In this document: positions 54,131 to 63,487 of the stretch, in pieces
Layout of the letters: each line of letters starts with the position of its first letter
Numbering within the stretch: the first letter of the stretch is position 1
Assembly (NCBI GenBank): GCA_964412105.1
Contig: CAYPNM010000006.1
Coordinates: forward strand, 45,927 to 109,926
Source: JAKAGZ01 sp964412105
Lineage (GTDB): Bacteria; Bacteroidota; Ignavibacteria; Ignavibacteriales; Ignavibacteriaceae
Direction: 5' to 3'
Length of the DNA: 64,000 nucleotides
Made by a program: the position numbers and the translations under genes
Notes under the pieces: generated by a model
What the model was told of the DNA's origin: nothing
Seen by the model: the letters and a program-made list of their open reading frames with translations, nothing else
Databases searched by the model: none

Positions 54131-54931
54131 TTAATCAGAAAGGGTTTCTGTAAATTTTAATTCAGGAGTTTTCAAATCGTAATTTTCGCATTTTAGCAGA
54201 AATTTGGTATAATCATTTTTAGGAGATTTGAAAATATTTTCGGTTATACCAGATTCTACAATTTCGCCGTTATACATTATAAATATTCTGTTAGCAAGTT
54301 TTCTTAGTATTTTCAGATTATGGGCTACACAAATCATAGTAAGGTTATATTCTACATTAATTTTCTTAAACAGATTCAATAGATTTAACTGCGATTCAAC
54401 GTCCTGAGCAGAAAAGGGTTCATCCAAGATCAGCAACTCGGGTTTTGCAGCCAGAATTCTGGAAAGTGCCGCGCGTTGCTGCTCGCCCCCACTTAGTTCA
54501 AATCCTTTCCGAGTCCAAAGTTCATTTGTAAAGCCAACTGAATCAAGTATCCTTTCTTTTTCAGCAGCGACATCTATTTCCTTTTTGTTCCTTATATGTA
54601 TTGTCTCTTCAATAGTACTTTCTATTCGTCTGAAAGGATTGAGAATTTCACTATTGTTTTGAAACAAAATCTGGACAGGATTAGTTTTGACTTTTTCCCG
54701 TTTCTGTTGAGGGGTAAATTTGATTTTGCCTGAAGTAGGTTTTAAAATTCCCGCTATGAGTTTTATAAGCGTTGTTTTGCCGGATCCTGATTCACCAGTT
54801 ATCCCGATTATTTCGTTTGGGCTAATATCTAAAGAAATATTTTTTAATATAATTTTTTCATTACTAAATCTTAAAATTGAGTTGGGCCTGACAGAATAAC
54901 TTAGATTAGTTATTTCAACAAGTTTCTTCAT
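54131..54931 (-). CDS. peptide-type ABC transporter ATPase (DppF-like)
   Basis: A 266-residue ATPase: Walker A GESGSGKTTLI, Q-loop LFQNNSEILNPFRRIE, signature LSGGEQQRAALSRILAAKP, Walker B LLILDEPFSAQD, and an H-loop (VAHNL). The pattern is that of the second ATPase of oligopeptide/nickel-type importers. It overlaps the first ATPase gene by 4 bp. The matching permeases are on the opposite strand. The C-terminal domain of DppF (with its Cys/iron-sulfur site in some) is short here. Confidence 0.9.
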   Translation of the reverse strand: MKKLVEITNLSYSVRPNSILRFSNEKIILKNISLDISPNEIIGITGESGSGKTTLIKLIAGILKPTSGKIKFTPQQKREKVKTNPVQILFQNNSEILNPFRRIESTIEETIHIRNKKEIDVAAEKERILDSVGFTNELWTRKGFELSGGEQQRAALSRILAAKPELLILDEPFSAQDVESQLNLLNLFKKINVEYNLTMICVAHNLKILRKLANRIFIMYNGEIVESGITENIFKSPKNDYTKFLLKCENYDLKTPELKFTETLSD

Positions 54932-55683
54932 ACTTCTATCTGATTTTTAGCATTTAAGAATTTAGTTAGTAAGGGATCATCTTTTTTGTTAAAAAATTCA
55001 TTAACATTGTAGAAACTTGAAAGCTTTTTATCTGCAAGGTAAGCAATTTTATCAGAAACCTTCTCAGCAAAGAGTATATCCTGTGTTATAAGCAAAACCG
55101 AATTTTTGTTTTGTTTTACAAATTCTTTTAGCTTTAAGAGAAATAAATTAGCAATTGCCGAATCAATACCAGAAGTTGGTTCATCGAGAATAATTATTTC
55201 CGGTTTTGAGAGAAGAATCAAAACAAAATTAATGCGCTGGGCCATTCCGCCGCTTACCTCGTAAGCGTGCATATCGTATAATTTGCTTTTATCAGGGAGA
55301 ACAAAATATGAGAGCAAATCATCAATTTCGTTTCTGTCTTTTGTCAAAAGTTCAAAATAATATTTTAGTTTTTTTAGGGGATCAAAACTATTTGCTGCAT
55401 CCTGAAAAACGTATTTAATACTGTCCTTTCGCAGCAGCAGTAATTTTTCCTCTTCCATAGTAAAAATATCAGATCCCTTAAAGTAAACCTTTCCAATTAC
55501 AGAATAAGTATAACTATCCAAAAGTCCAGTTATTGATTTAGCCAGAGTGGATTTACCAGTTCCATTCTTGCCCACGATAGTAAAGATTTGATTTTCACCG
55601 AGTTCAAATTTCACATCATTGAGAATTACCTTTTTTCCCCCCGCAGTTTTCATTGTAATCTCTTTTATTTCAGCCTTTAGCAT
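54928..55683 (-). CDS. peptide-type ABC transporter ATPase (DppD-like)
   Basis: A 251-residue ATPase from the ATG at 55683 (MLKAEIKEITMK); the TTG at 55695 adds only four residues. Walker A is GKNGTGKSTLAKSI, Q-loop YVFQDAANSFDPLKK, signature EVSGGMAQRINFVLILLSKP, Walker B IIILDEPTSGIDSA. It lacks the long C-terminal extension of classic DppD. With the next gene it forms the motor pair of the importer. It is divergent from the permease genes across a 206-bp region that must carry both promoters. Confidence 0.9.
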   Translation of the reverse strand: MLKAEIKEITMKTAGGKKVILNDVKFELGENQIFTIVGKNGTGKSTLAKSITGLLDSYTYSVIGKVYFKGSDIFTMEEEKLLLLRKDSIKYVFQDAANSFDPLKKLKYYFELLTKDRNEIDDLLSYFVLPDKSKLYDMHAYEVSGGMAQRINFVLILLSKPEIIILDEPTSGIDSAIANLFLLKLKEFVKQNKNSVLLITQDILFAEKVSDKIAYLADKKLSSFYNVNEFFNKKDDPLLTKFLNAKNQIEV

Positions 55684-55889
55684 TCTGCAAAGCAAGTTTT
55701 TTATTTGTTAAACAAAATAATAAATTAAGTCTATATTTATTAGTATTATTTCAACTTTTGGCCGATGTTAATTAATATCCATCCTCAATTTATAACTTCC
55801 AAAAATCTAACGGGGAAATGAATGACTTGATTAATAATTAGAAATGCGAATAACGATTATCAATTATATAAGTTGGTTGAAAAAAGTTT

Positions 55890-56876
55890 ATGAAAAGTGA
55901 GACGCTTAAAATATTATTAAAGCGGATAGTTTCTTCTTTAGTGGTTCTGTTTTTATTAATAACTTTTATTTTTATTCTTTTAAGAGTTTCTCCAGGTGAC
56001 CCGTCTGATAAATTCATTTCGCCCGAACTAAGTCCACAACTGATTGCTCACGTTAGAGATTCGTTCAATCTGAATAGTTCAATTTTAAGTCAATATGAAG
56101 CGTTTATAGTAAATTTATGTAAAGGAGATTTCGGGATTTCATACAGTTACAGAATGCCCGTATTATCTGTAATTATAGATTATCTTAGATTCACCCTCAT
56201 TTTTTCACTAGTAAGTTTTGCAATTCAAATTGGCCTAGGGTTTTTGCTAGCGATAATTTCTTTTCAAAAGGCAAATGGTTTTATTGATAAAATGTTTTCA
56301 AAATTGAGCCTGGTAGTTTATGCCATCCCCTCGTTTGTAATCGGTGTATTTTTAATTTATATCTTTTCTGCAACTTTTAACATATTGCCTTCTTCCGGGC
56401 TCAGATCATTTGATTCGGCGGATTATTCATTCTTCCAAAGTTTTTTTGATTATGCAAGACATATGATTCTTCCTTTAGCTACTTTGTCGCTTGGTGGAAT
56501 CGCTGTCTTTTACAAGTATCTGAGAGATAATCTGGGAGATACATATAATAAACCTTTTATAACGAACCTCAGGGCAAACGGGTTAGGTGAAAGAACAATT
56601 TTATTAAAACATATTATACCTAATGCAACGGGACCTCTAATTGCTGTAGCCGGTGTTGAGTTGGGATTATTATTTGGAGGCGCTCTAATAACGGAAGTTA
56701 TTTTTGGATTACCGGGAATGGGCCGATTGACAATAAATGCAATATTTTCCCGCGATTATCCTCTGGTTATCGGTTGCACATTCGTTTCAGGAATACTGGT
56801 TATTGTGAGCAATTTTATAGCGGACCTGCTTAAAGCAAAAATTGATAAAAGGTTAATTAAGGGAATTCTAAATTAG
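55890..56876 (+). CDS. peptide-type ABC transporter permease (DppB-like)
   Basis: A 328-residue inner-membrane permease with six helices. DppB-type marks: the N-terminal FIFILLRVSPGDPSDKF, the periplasmic LNSSILSQYEAFIVNLCKGDFGISY, and the EAA loop region GGALITEVIFGLPGMGRLTINAI. This is the normal size and layout for a DppB/OppB permease. It precedes the second permease by 1 bp. No substrate-binding protein gene was found next to the system. Confidence 0.93.
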   Translation: MKSETLKILLKRIVSSLVVLFLLITFIFILLRVSPGDPSDKFISPELSPQLIAHVRDSFNLNSSILSQYEAFIVNLCKGDFGISYSYRMPVLSVIIDYLRFTLIFSLVSFAIQIGLGFLLAIISFQKANGFIDKMFSKLSLVVYAIPSFVIGVFLIYIFSATFNILPSSGLRSFDSADYSFFQSFFDYARHMILPLATLSLGGIAVFYKYLRDNLGDTYNKPFITNLRANGLGERTILLKHIIPNATGPLIAVAGVELGLLFGGALITEVIFGLPGMGRLTINAIFSRDYPLVIGCTFVSGILVIVSNFIADLLKAKIDKRLIKGILN

Positions 56877-56877
56877 A

Positions 56878-58164
56878 GTGAAATTGAATCTAAAAATATG
56901 GCAGTTTACTGCAGCGTTGTGCATTTTAATATTATTAGTTCGAATAACAGAAATATACATTTTATTTCTGCTGTTATTTAAATATTTATATTTATTGATT
57001 TTTGCAGATGTCTCACTTGCACTTAGTTATTTAAATTTTTCGCTTATTGATAATTTTATTTCCGCAATTTTAATTATTTCAATTCCGCTTTTTGTTTTCA
57101 TTAAAAGGAACAAATATGTTTTTCTGCAAAGGAGATTAAATTTTTCGTTCATAGTAATTATAATATTATCATCCTTTTTTATTTTCGCTCCAATAGTTTC
57201 AACCTCAAATCCTGATTTTGAGAAAAACTTAAATGTAACAAAGCTCTTGCCACCTTTTAGCACAGTAAGGATATTGAACCTAGTCAGAAAACCGAGTACA
57301 TCATCAAATCCATTTAATAAGTTTCTAAACTTGAAAGATCAGGTAATTCAAAATTCATATGATGATTACATAATTTTTGTCGATAGCGTCAAACCGGGAA
57401 ATAAAGTAACCTATTATCAAAAAGGAATAGCGTATCAGATAGACAGTGCTCAGGTAAAATATTCTGGTAATGAACCAGACGTCGGGGAAAGAGTATTTAT
57501 TCTGGGTACTGATGAACTTGGAAGAGATATTTTTTCAAGGCTTGTGTATGGGGCTAGAATTTCACTTTTCGTCGGATTCTCCGCAGTAATAATAACAATG
57601 ATCCTTGGCCTCAGTTTAGGTTTTTTTGCCGGATATTCGGGTGGATGGGTTGATACCATACTCAGTCGCTTTACAGACATGCTTTTGGCATTTCCATTAA
57701 TATTTTTAGTTGTGCTTATTTTAGCTCTATTTGGTAATTCACTTTTTTCGGTGATAGTTGTTTTGGGCTTTTCAGGTTGGATGGGTCTTTTTAAAATAGT
57801 GCGCGGTGAAGTAATTTCGATAAAAGAAAAGCAGTATTTTATAACTGCAAAAATGATTGGTCTTTCAAATTTAAAATTATTAGTTCATGAAGTATTGCCC
57901 GTTATAATAGCCTCGATTGTTGTTAACCTGGTATTTCAGTACGGCAATGTAATTCTTGCAGAAGCAGCATTGAGTTTTTTGGGTTTGGGTACCGGCAGCA
58001 GTTATCCATCGTGGGGTCAAATGATTGAATCCGGACAAAATTATCTTACATCGGCATGGTGGATGATTCTTTTCCCAGGATTAATTTTATTCGTGACATT
58101 ATTTGTTGCGAACGATATTGGCAGAAAGGTTAATTCCTATTTTAATCCGAGAATTGAGGCCTGA
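56878..58164 (+). CDS. peptide-type ABC transporter permease (DppC-like), extended N-terminus
   Basis: A 428-residue permease starting at GTG 56878. The C-terminal ~220 residues are the standard DppC core: LGTDELGRDIFSRLVYGARISLFVGF, GWMGLFKIVRGEVISIKEKQYFITAKMIG, AALSFLGLGTGSSYPSWGQM. The N-terminal ~200 residues are longer than usual, with about four membrane helices (7-26, 31-50, 57-76, 90-108) and a periplasmic stretch (about 112-205). The extension may replace or recruit a binding component. Only 2 bp separate it from the kinase gene. Confidence 0.9.
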   Translation: MKLNLKIWQFTAALCILILLVRITEIYILFLLLFKYLYLLIFADVSLALSYLNFSLIDNFISAILIISIPLFVFIKRNKYVFLQRRLNFSFIVIIILSSFFIFAPIVSTSNPDFEKNLNVTKLLPPFSTVRILNLVRKPSTSSNPFNKFLNLKDQVIQNSYDDYIIFVDSVKPGNKVTYYQKGIAYQIDSAQVKYSGNEPDVGERVFILGTDELGRDIFSRLVYGARISLFVGFSAVIITMILGLSLGFFAGYSGGWVDTILSRFTDMLLAFPLIFLVVLILALFGNSLFSVIVVLGFSGWMGLFKIVRGEVISIKEKQYFITAKMIGLSNLKLLVHEVLPVIIASIVVNLVFQYGNVILAEAALSFLGLGTGSSYPSWGQMIESGQNYLTSAWWMILFPGLILFVTLFVANDIGRKVNSYFNPRIEA

Positions 58165-58166
58165 TA

Positions 58167-61100
58167 ATGATTAATGAGAGATATACAATTAAGAAAAAGT
58201 TAGGTCAGGGAAGAAGCTCGGTATATCTATGCAGCGATTCAGAACTCCCAGATAAAGATCAGGCAATAAAAATTTTATCTCCTAATGCTTCGTCAGAAGA
58301 AATTCAATCTTTTAAGAGTGAATATTATATTCTTAAAAAACTGAATCATCCGAATATTATCAAATCGAATGAACTTGGTACAGTTGTTAAGGTGGATTCG
58401 GATTTTAAAGAGATTTCAATTGGCAGTAAGTTTTTGACTATGGAGTTTTTCAAGGGAGTCGAGCTAATAAAATATGGAAGGTTAAAGGATGAAAAAGTTT
58501 TATTTGAAGTCATAAAACAACTTTGTTCAGTTCTTTATTACATGCATCAATCTAATTATATCTATTATGACCTTAAGCAGGAAAATATATTAATTAATGA
58601 AATTAACGGAAAACCTGTGATCAAATTGATTGATCTTGGTTTTGCCGAATATATTCCGGATATCAAAGGTCATACTCTAAAGGGCACTGCTGAATATATT
58701 GCACCTGAACTGCTACGCAAGGAAAGACATGATCACAGGGTTGATCTTTATTCATTGGGAATACTTCTTTACAGAATTATTTATGATGCTTTCCCATTCA
58801 AGACAAAAAATGAAATGGAAATTTATAAGGCTCATCTGGAAGAGAATTATGATTTTCCTGCGTCGAACTATTCTGATAAACTTATTTACACTATTAAAAA
58901 ACTGCTTGAAAAAGATCCTAATGAGAGGTTTTTAAATACTCTGGAAGTGTTGGGTGCTCTTGATATAAATATAAATGAAGATTTGACTAAAGACTGGATC
59001 CCAGTTTCCTCATTTTCAAGCAGAAAAGACATAGTAACGATATTAGATACATATCTTGCTGATAATCGGAATGGTGAAATATTTGTAATAAAAGGCTCAG
59101 AAGGTTCCGGGAAAACAGCTTTACTAAATGAATTTTATTCAAGAAATGATAATAGTGTCTATATAACTGAAAATAAGTTCAGAGACGATGCAAATTTTAT
59201 AAAATTTCTTTTTAAGGAGATAGTTTATACAGATTTTGTTTATGGCAAACTATCTGGAGATGATATTTTAAGAATTGAGAAATTTTTAAAGACCCCTGAA
59301 GAAAATCTGATTGATGAATTAAAATCTATTTTCAATTTTATTACTGCCAAGTGCAGTTTTATTTTACTTCTTGATGGATTCAATTTTTATGATGATTACA
59401 TCCTGGAAGTTTTAAAAAACATTTTCCCTATTCTGCAAGTCAATGGGGTAAAAGTAATACTTAGTGAAAACATAGATCTGGCCGATAAAACCGATATTAT
59501 TAATAATCTGAGAGAAATACATCTAACCCCTTTTACAAATACACAGCTGACTGAATTTATTGAAAGAAATTTTTATTTTCCTTTTCCGTCAGAAGAATTA
59601 AAAAGGACAATATTACAATACGCAGATCTTCTTCCCGGGAATATTATAAGTTTTATAAAAGATTTAATTCTTTTAAAATTGCTTCAGTTTAGTCCTGATG
59701 GAGTTATAATAAAGTCGGATAAGAAAGCGGATTTTCTACTTAAGAGCTCACACGAAGAGATATATAAATTACGATTAAAAACATTAAATGAGGAAGAATT
59801 AAGACTTGCAAATCTCTTATCTTTATTCGAATTAACATTGGACAGAAAAAACATTTCAATCTTAATGGATATGTCGGCAGATAAAATCTCTGAAATTTTG
59901 AATGGTCTTCAATACAAGAATATCCTGCAACAACTAACACTTAATTCTGATCCAGTCTTCACAACTCAAGGGCTAAAAGGATTTATCTACTCACATATTC
60001 CAAATAAGAAAGAATTTCACAGCAACCTTGTAAAGACTATTAAAAGCAAATTGCCTGATTTTAATAAAATTGAACTATCAAGACAATATGAGGTTATCGG
60101 AGACTATGATGAAAGCTATTTAATAATTCGAGATGAAATTTCTAATGCTGGAAAGATTTCAGCATATTCTTATCAGAAAAAGTTGTTGTCTCATCTTCTA
60201 GAAATCCCAATTTCTAATGTAATTAAAACGGATGTTAATATTAATTTATGTAATGTTCTTTATGAGATGGGCGATTATAAATCATCTCTGGAACTGATCG
60301 AAAACACCAAAAAAGAAATAAATGATAATGAAAGACTGCTAAAGCTTGCGGTACTGAAAGGGAGTTGTTTAATAGGACTTGGTGAATATGAAACAGGTAA
60401 GGAATATTTAAATTCTATACTTCCTTCTATTGAGGATGTAAAAACTAAACAGTATTTGTTGTTAGACATAGCTAATGCTGAATTTCAAATGAATAAATAC
60501 TCGGAAGTTTCCACCCTTTGTGAGCAAATAATAGAAGACAAAAATTCAACTGGTGCTGATAAAGGGAAATGCTATAATTTTTTGGGATTAATTGAGATAT
60601 ATCGTGATAATAATTTAGATGGAGCATTGATCTATTTTGAAAAAGCAGAAAAGATTTATGAAAAGTCTGATTTAAAATTGCGTGTAGCTCAAATGGAAAT
60701 GAACATAGGCAATATCTATAATATAAAAGGTGTCCATAAACTGGCGGTAGAATATTGGAACAGATCGCTGGAATTAAATAAATTAATAGGTAATTTGGAT
60801 CAGGAAGCGAGACTTTTAGTTAGCTTTGGTATATTGAACCACGATAAAAATGAGTTTGAAAAAGCAATTGATATTTACTTGAGAGCATCCACAATATTCC
60901 TGAGTCTAGGAAACAAAACCTTTGAGGGGCTTGCTCAGATTAATCTTGGGAATAATTACCTAATGATTGGTGAATATCAAAAAGCCATAAATTCTTTGAA
61001 TTACGCAAAAACCATAATGGAATCGGTACAGAATTATAATGAATTTTTCGAAGCTTTATTTCAATTGTGTAAAATTTATTACCTAATAGGAGATTATAGC

Positions 61101-61742
61101 ACATACAGGGTATTAATGAATGAATTTAATGAGAAATTGCAGAAGACTCAATCTGTCGATAAACACAAGTACAATTATGAATATTTATGTATTTTATCTG
61201 AACAGAATTATGAAAAAACAGAATCAAATCTGATTAAAATTAACAATATTAAGAATGAATTTTTAAAGCAGGATGAAAATATTAACTACTTTTCGGCTGT
61301 AATTTTAAAAGTCAAAATTCTTCTGCATATGGAGAGATACAAAGATGCATTGGAAGAATTAAATACAGAAGAATTTGTAAGGCTTTGCAAGAAAAGTCCC
61401 TACTATGAAGGAGAGAGATTGTATTTTATAGGAATAATTTCATCTTCAGTAAGTGGAATGGAGGGGTTACGACCTGCTATTGAATATTATATAAATGCTT
61501 ATGATATTATTAAAGATCTATATGTTACGGAATTGACCTGGAAAGTGTTATTTGTACTAACTGTCAATTATGCTGAACGTGGAAATTCAAGCAGGGCAAA
61601 AACATTCTTGATTTATACAAAATCTGTTTTGGATCATCTATCCGGGAAGATATCAGATCCAAGGATTAAATTGCTTTATTTTGATCAGCCAGAAAGACAT
61701 ACAACTATGGAAACAATAAATAGATTAACAGAGCAATTGTAA
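58167..61742 (+). CDS. Ser/Thr protein kinase with AAA and TPR regions (PknK-like layout)
   Basis: A 1191-residue cytoplasmic sensor. Kinase at about 1-268: ATP loop GQGRSSVY, Lys35, Glu52, catalytic Asp135 in YYDLKQENIL (His-Arg of HRD replaced by Tyr-Tyr), DLG at 156-158 in place of DFG, and GTAEYIAPELL. An AAA/NACHT-like ATPase follows with Walker A GSEGSGKT at 310-317. From about residue 690 to the end are helical repeats that read as TPRs. This is the layout of PknK/MalT-like sensors without their DNA-binding end. It sits 2 bp after the permease and 3 bp before the sigma-54 activator. Confidence 0.88.
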   Translation: MINERYTIKKKLGQGRSSVYLCSDSELPDKDQAIKILSPNASSEEIQSFKSEYYILKKLNHPNIIKSNELGTVVKVDSDFKEISIGSKFLTMEFFKGVELIKYGRLKDEKVLFEVIKQLCSVLYYMHQSNYIYYDLKQENILINEINGKPVIKLIDLGFAEYIPDIKGHTLKGTAEYIAPELLRKERHDHRVDLYSLGILLYRIIYDAFPFKTKNEMEIYKAHLEENYDFPASNYSDKLIYTIKKLLEKDPNERFLNTLEVLGALDININEDLTKDWIPVSSFSSRKDIVTILDTYLADNRNGEIFVIKGSEGSGKTALLNEFYSRNDNSVYITENKFRDDANFIKFLFKEIVYTDFVYGKLSGDDILRIEKFLKTPEENLIDELKSIFNFITAKCSFILLLDGFNFYDDYILEVLKNIFPILQVNGVKVILSENIDLADKTDIINNLREIHLTPFTNTQLTEFIERNFYFPFPSEELKRTILQYADLLPGNIISFIKDLILLKLLQFSPDGVIIKSDKKADFLLKSSHEEIYKLRLKTLNEEELRLANLLSLFELTLDRKNISILMDMSADKISEILNGLQYKNILQQLTLNSDPVFTTQGLKGFIYSHIPNKKEFHSNLVKTIKSKLPDFNKIELSRQYEVIGDYDESYLIIRDEISNAGKISAYSYQKKLLSHLLEIPISNVIKTDVNINLCNVLYEMGDYKSSLELIENTKKEINDNERLLKLAVLKGSCLIGLGEYETGKEYLNSILPSIEDVKTKQYLLLDIANAEFQMNKYSEVSTLCEQIIEDKNSTGADKGKCYNFLGLIEIYRDNNLDGALIYFEKAEKIYEKSDLKLRVAQMEMNIGNIYNIKGVHKLAVEYWNRSLELNKLIGNLDQEARLLVSFGILNHDKNEFEKAIDIYLRASTIFLSLGNKTFEGLAQINLGNNYLMIGEYQKAINSLNYAKTIMESVQNYNEFFEALFQLCKIYYLIGDYSTYRVLMNEFNEKLQKTQSVDKHKYNYEYLCILSEQNYEKTESNLIKINNIKNEFLKQDENINYFSAVILKVKILLHMERYKDALEELNTEEFVRLCKKSPYYEGERLYFIGIISSSVSGMEGLRPAIEYYINAYDIIKDLYVTELTWKVLFVLTVNYAERGNSSRAKTFLIYTKSVLDHLSGKISDPRIKLLYFDQPERHTTMETINRLTEQL

Positions 61743-61745
61743 GAG

Positions 61746-63122
61746 ATGTCCGACGGAAAAATTGTCATAAAGATTTATTCAGACTCTGAAGATATGTCTT
61801 CAGTTTCATCTGTTGTAAATCAATTGGAACTTCGAGATTTGCAACTAGAGTGTCTATTTCCAAAGAAATTTGAAATTAATCCAAGCGATATTCTAATATT
61901 TCAAATTAGCAGTTTAAGTTCAAAATTTCTTAACAGGATTATTAAAGCAAAAGAAAATATTAGTAACGTAATAATTTTTGTAACAAATACTAATGATGCG
62001 CTCCTTGTAAGTTCTCTGGCAAAAATCGGGTATACTGATATTTATGTTTTGCCGTATGAGCTTCCTAAATTTGGCTCTTATCTAACCGAAGTAATTGTCA
62101 ATAAAACATACATAACAGCAAAGGATCGAGGGGAAAGAGTCGGTAAAGATGTTTACAATGTACGTTCAATTGTTGGCACATCAAGTGATTTTCTTAAGGT
62201 AATTAGGTTCGCAAAGAAGGTGGCAGATAAATCAGACGTAAATGTGGTGATACTGGGTGAAACCGGTACAGGAAAAGGTATGATTGCAAGATTGATACAC
62301 GAATATAGCAGAAGAGCCAGTGGACCTTTTGTAGACATTACCTGCAGCGCAATTCCAGAAAATTTGATGGAGTCGGAATTATTCGGTTATGAGCCAGGTG
62401 CCTTTACGAACGCTAAAAGTCGGAAGTATGGTCTGTTTGAATTAGCCGAAAATGGTACTCTGTTTTTGGATGAAATGGGAGATCTTTCCTTAAGTATTCA
62501 ATCAAAATTATTAAGGACCATAGAAAAAAAATTGGTCCGAAGATTAGGAGGTGTCAAAGATATCCCAATTAATGCAAGGATTATATCGGCCACCCATAGA
62601 AATCTTGAAGATATGTTAAAGATTGGTTCATTTAGAAGAGATTTATACCACAGGCTGAATGTTGTATCTTTTGAAATCCCTCCCCTTAGATCAAGGGGTG
62701 ATGATGTAATATTGATTGCAAACAAATTTATTAAGGAATTTAACGAACAATTTGGCAAGTCTATTAAAAGAATTGAGAAAAAATTGAAGGATTTTATGTA
62801 CAGCTATCCATGGCCTGGTAATATCAGAGAGTTAAGAAATGCTGTGGAAAGAGCTGTGCTGCTAAGTGAGGATACTACACTAAGATTAAAACATTTCGCG
62901 AATTTGTTTGGCAATATTGAAGCGCTTGCACTAGAAAGCAATGTTGAAGTAAAAAATCTGCCAAATTATGTAGGTCTGGAAGTAAATTATACAAAAACAA
63001 AGCTAAAAGAACTTGAAAAATTATATGCGCACAGTGTATTTGAGAAAACTAATAACAATAAATTGCGCACTGCTGAGCTATTAGGAATTTCAAGGCCAAA
63101 ACTGGATAAACTTTTAAAATAA
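61746..63122 (+). CDS. sigma-54-dependent transcriptional activator with degenerate receiver
   Basis: A 458-residue enhancer-binding protein. Residues 1-125 look like a receiver fold, but the expected phospho-acceptor position holds Gln53 (ILIFQIS). AAA+ domain at about 140-375: Walker A GETGTGKG at 171-178, GAFTNA at 218-223 (the usual GAFTGA with Asn at position five), Walker B LFLDEMGD, and PWPGNIRELRNAVERAVLLS. A Fis-type helix-turn-helix ends the protein (NKLRTAELLGISRPKLDKLL). It very likely acts on the sigma-54 promoter at 63472 just downstream. Its trigger is probably the kinase/TPR protein, not a histidine kinase. Confidence 0.92.
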   Translation: MSDGKIVIKIYSDSEDMSSVSSVVNQLELRDLQLECLFPKKFEINPSDILIFQISSLSSKFLNRIIKAKENISNVIIFVTNTNDALLVSSLAKIGYTDIYVLPYELPKFGSYLTEVIVNKTYITAKDRGERVGKDVYNVRSIVGTSSDFLKVIRFAKKVADKSDVNVVILGETGTGKGMIARLIHEYSRRASGPFVDITCSAIPENLMESELFGYEPGAFTNAKSRKYGLFELAENGTLFLDEMGDLSLSIQSKLLRTIEKKLVRRLGGVKDIPINARIISATHRNLEDMLKIGSFRRDLYHRLNVVSFEIPPLRSRGDDVILIANKFIKEFNEQFGKSIKRIEKKLKDFMYSYPWPGNIRELRNAVERAVLLSEDTTLRLKHFANLFGNIEALALESNVEVKNLPNYVGLEVNYTKTKLKELEKLYAHSVFEKTNNNKLRTAELLGISRPKLDKLLK

Positions 63123-63295
63123 TAGTGTATTGTTCTAAGACATTATCCTATTTCTATCCAATAATTTACTCTTAATTCCCCTTTTTTGTTACAATTTTTC
63201 GGTTTTTGAATTATTATTTTATTGGTACGGTGATTGAAGCATCAAATTTGTAGAAAATAGAATTATTGAAAATAGTTTTGGCACATTATAATTAA

Positions 63296-63344
63296 CCGTA
63301 TTCGTTATTTATAAATATACTAATAGCGAATACGGCCTTTATTT
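63296..63344 (+). terminator. hairpin after the sigma-54 activator gene
   Basis: Arms CCGTATTCG (63296-63304) and CGAATACGG (63327-63335) are perfect and extend by several more pairs including one G-U, giving about 14 bp around an 11-nt loop, followed by CCTTTATTT. It probably ends the permease-kinase-activator operon and insulates the promoter downstream. Confidence 0.65.
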
Positions 63345-63405
63345 AGCATTTTTATACCTTATTTGTAAAATATCTTTACAGTCACCCCAATTTTACTGCC
63401 TTTAT

Positions 63406-63422
63406 TCGGTAAAACCTACCGA
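63406..63422. promoter_or_regulatory. inverted repeat TCGGTA-AAACC-TACCGA, candidate activator site
   Basis: Perfect 6-bp arms, 50 bp upstream of the sigma-54 -24 element. The spacing and symmetry suit an enhancer (UAS) for the neighbouring activator, which usually binds palindromes upstream of its promoter. Confidence 0.45.
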
Positions 63423-63434
63423 TTTTATAATATT

Positions 63435-63458
63435 CCTCTAAAATTTTTAAATTAGAGG
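63435..63458. promoter_or_regulatory. inverted repeat CCTCTAA...TTAGAGG upstream of sigma-54 promoter
   Basis: 7-bp perfect arms (63435-63441 and 63452-63458) around a 10-nt AT-rich centre, ending 14 bp before the -24 box. It may be a second protein site. Confidence 0.4.
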
Positions 63459-63471
63459 CATTTTTGGGCCA

Positions 63472-63487
63472 TGGCATAATCATTGCA
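63472..63487 (+). promoter_or_regulatory. sigma-54 (RpoN) promoter
   Basis: TGGCATAATCATTGCA matches the -24/-12 consensus TGGCAC-N5-TTGCA, with the defining GG (63473-63474) and GC (63485-63486) exactly 10 nt apart. Transcription should start near 63498, leaving a leader of about 25 nt with the ribosome binding site AAGGTGAG before the ATG at 63523. It directly follows a sigma-54 activator gene, which supports the call. Confidence 0.85.

Noticed and set aside
63222..63240. Second sigma-54-like string TTGGTACGGTGATTGAAGC
   Set aside because: It has the GG but reads GA instead of GC at the -12 position, and it lies before the hairpin at 63296. The element at 63472 is much better.
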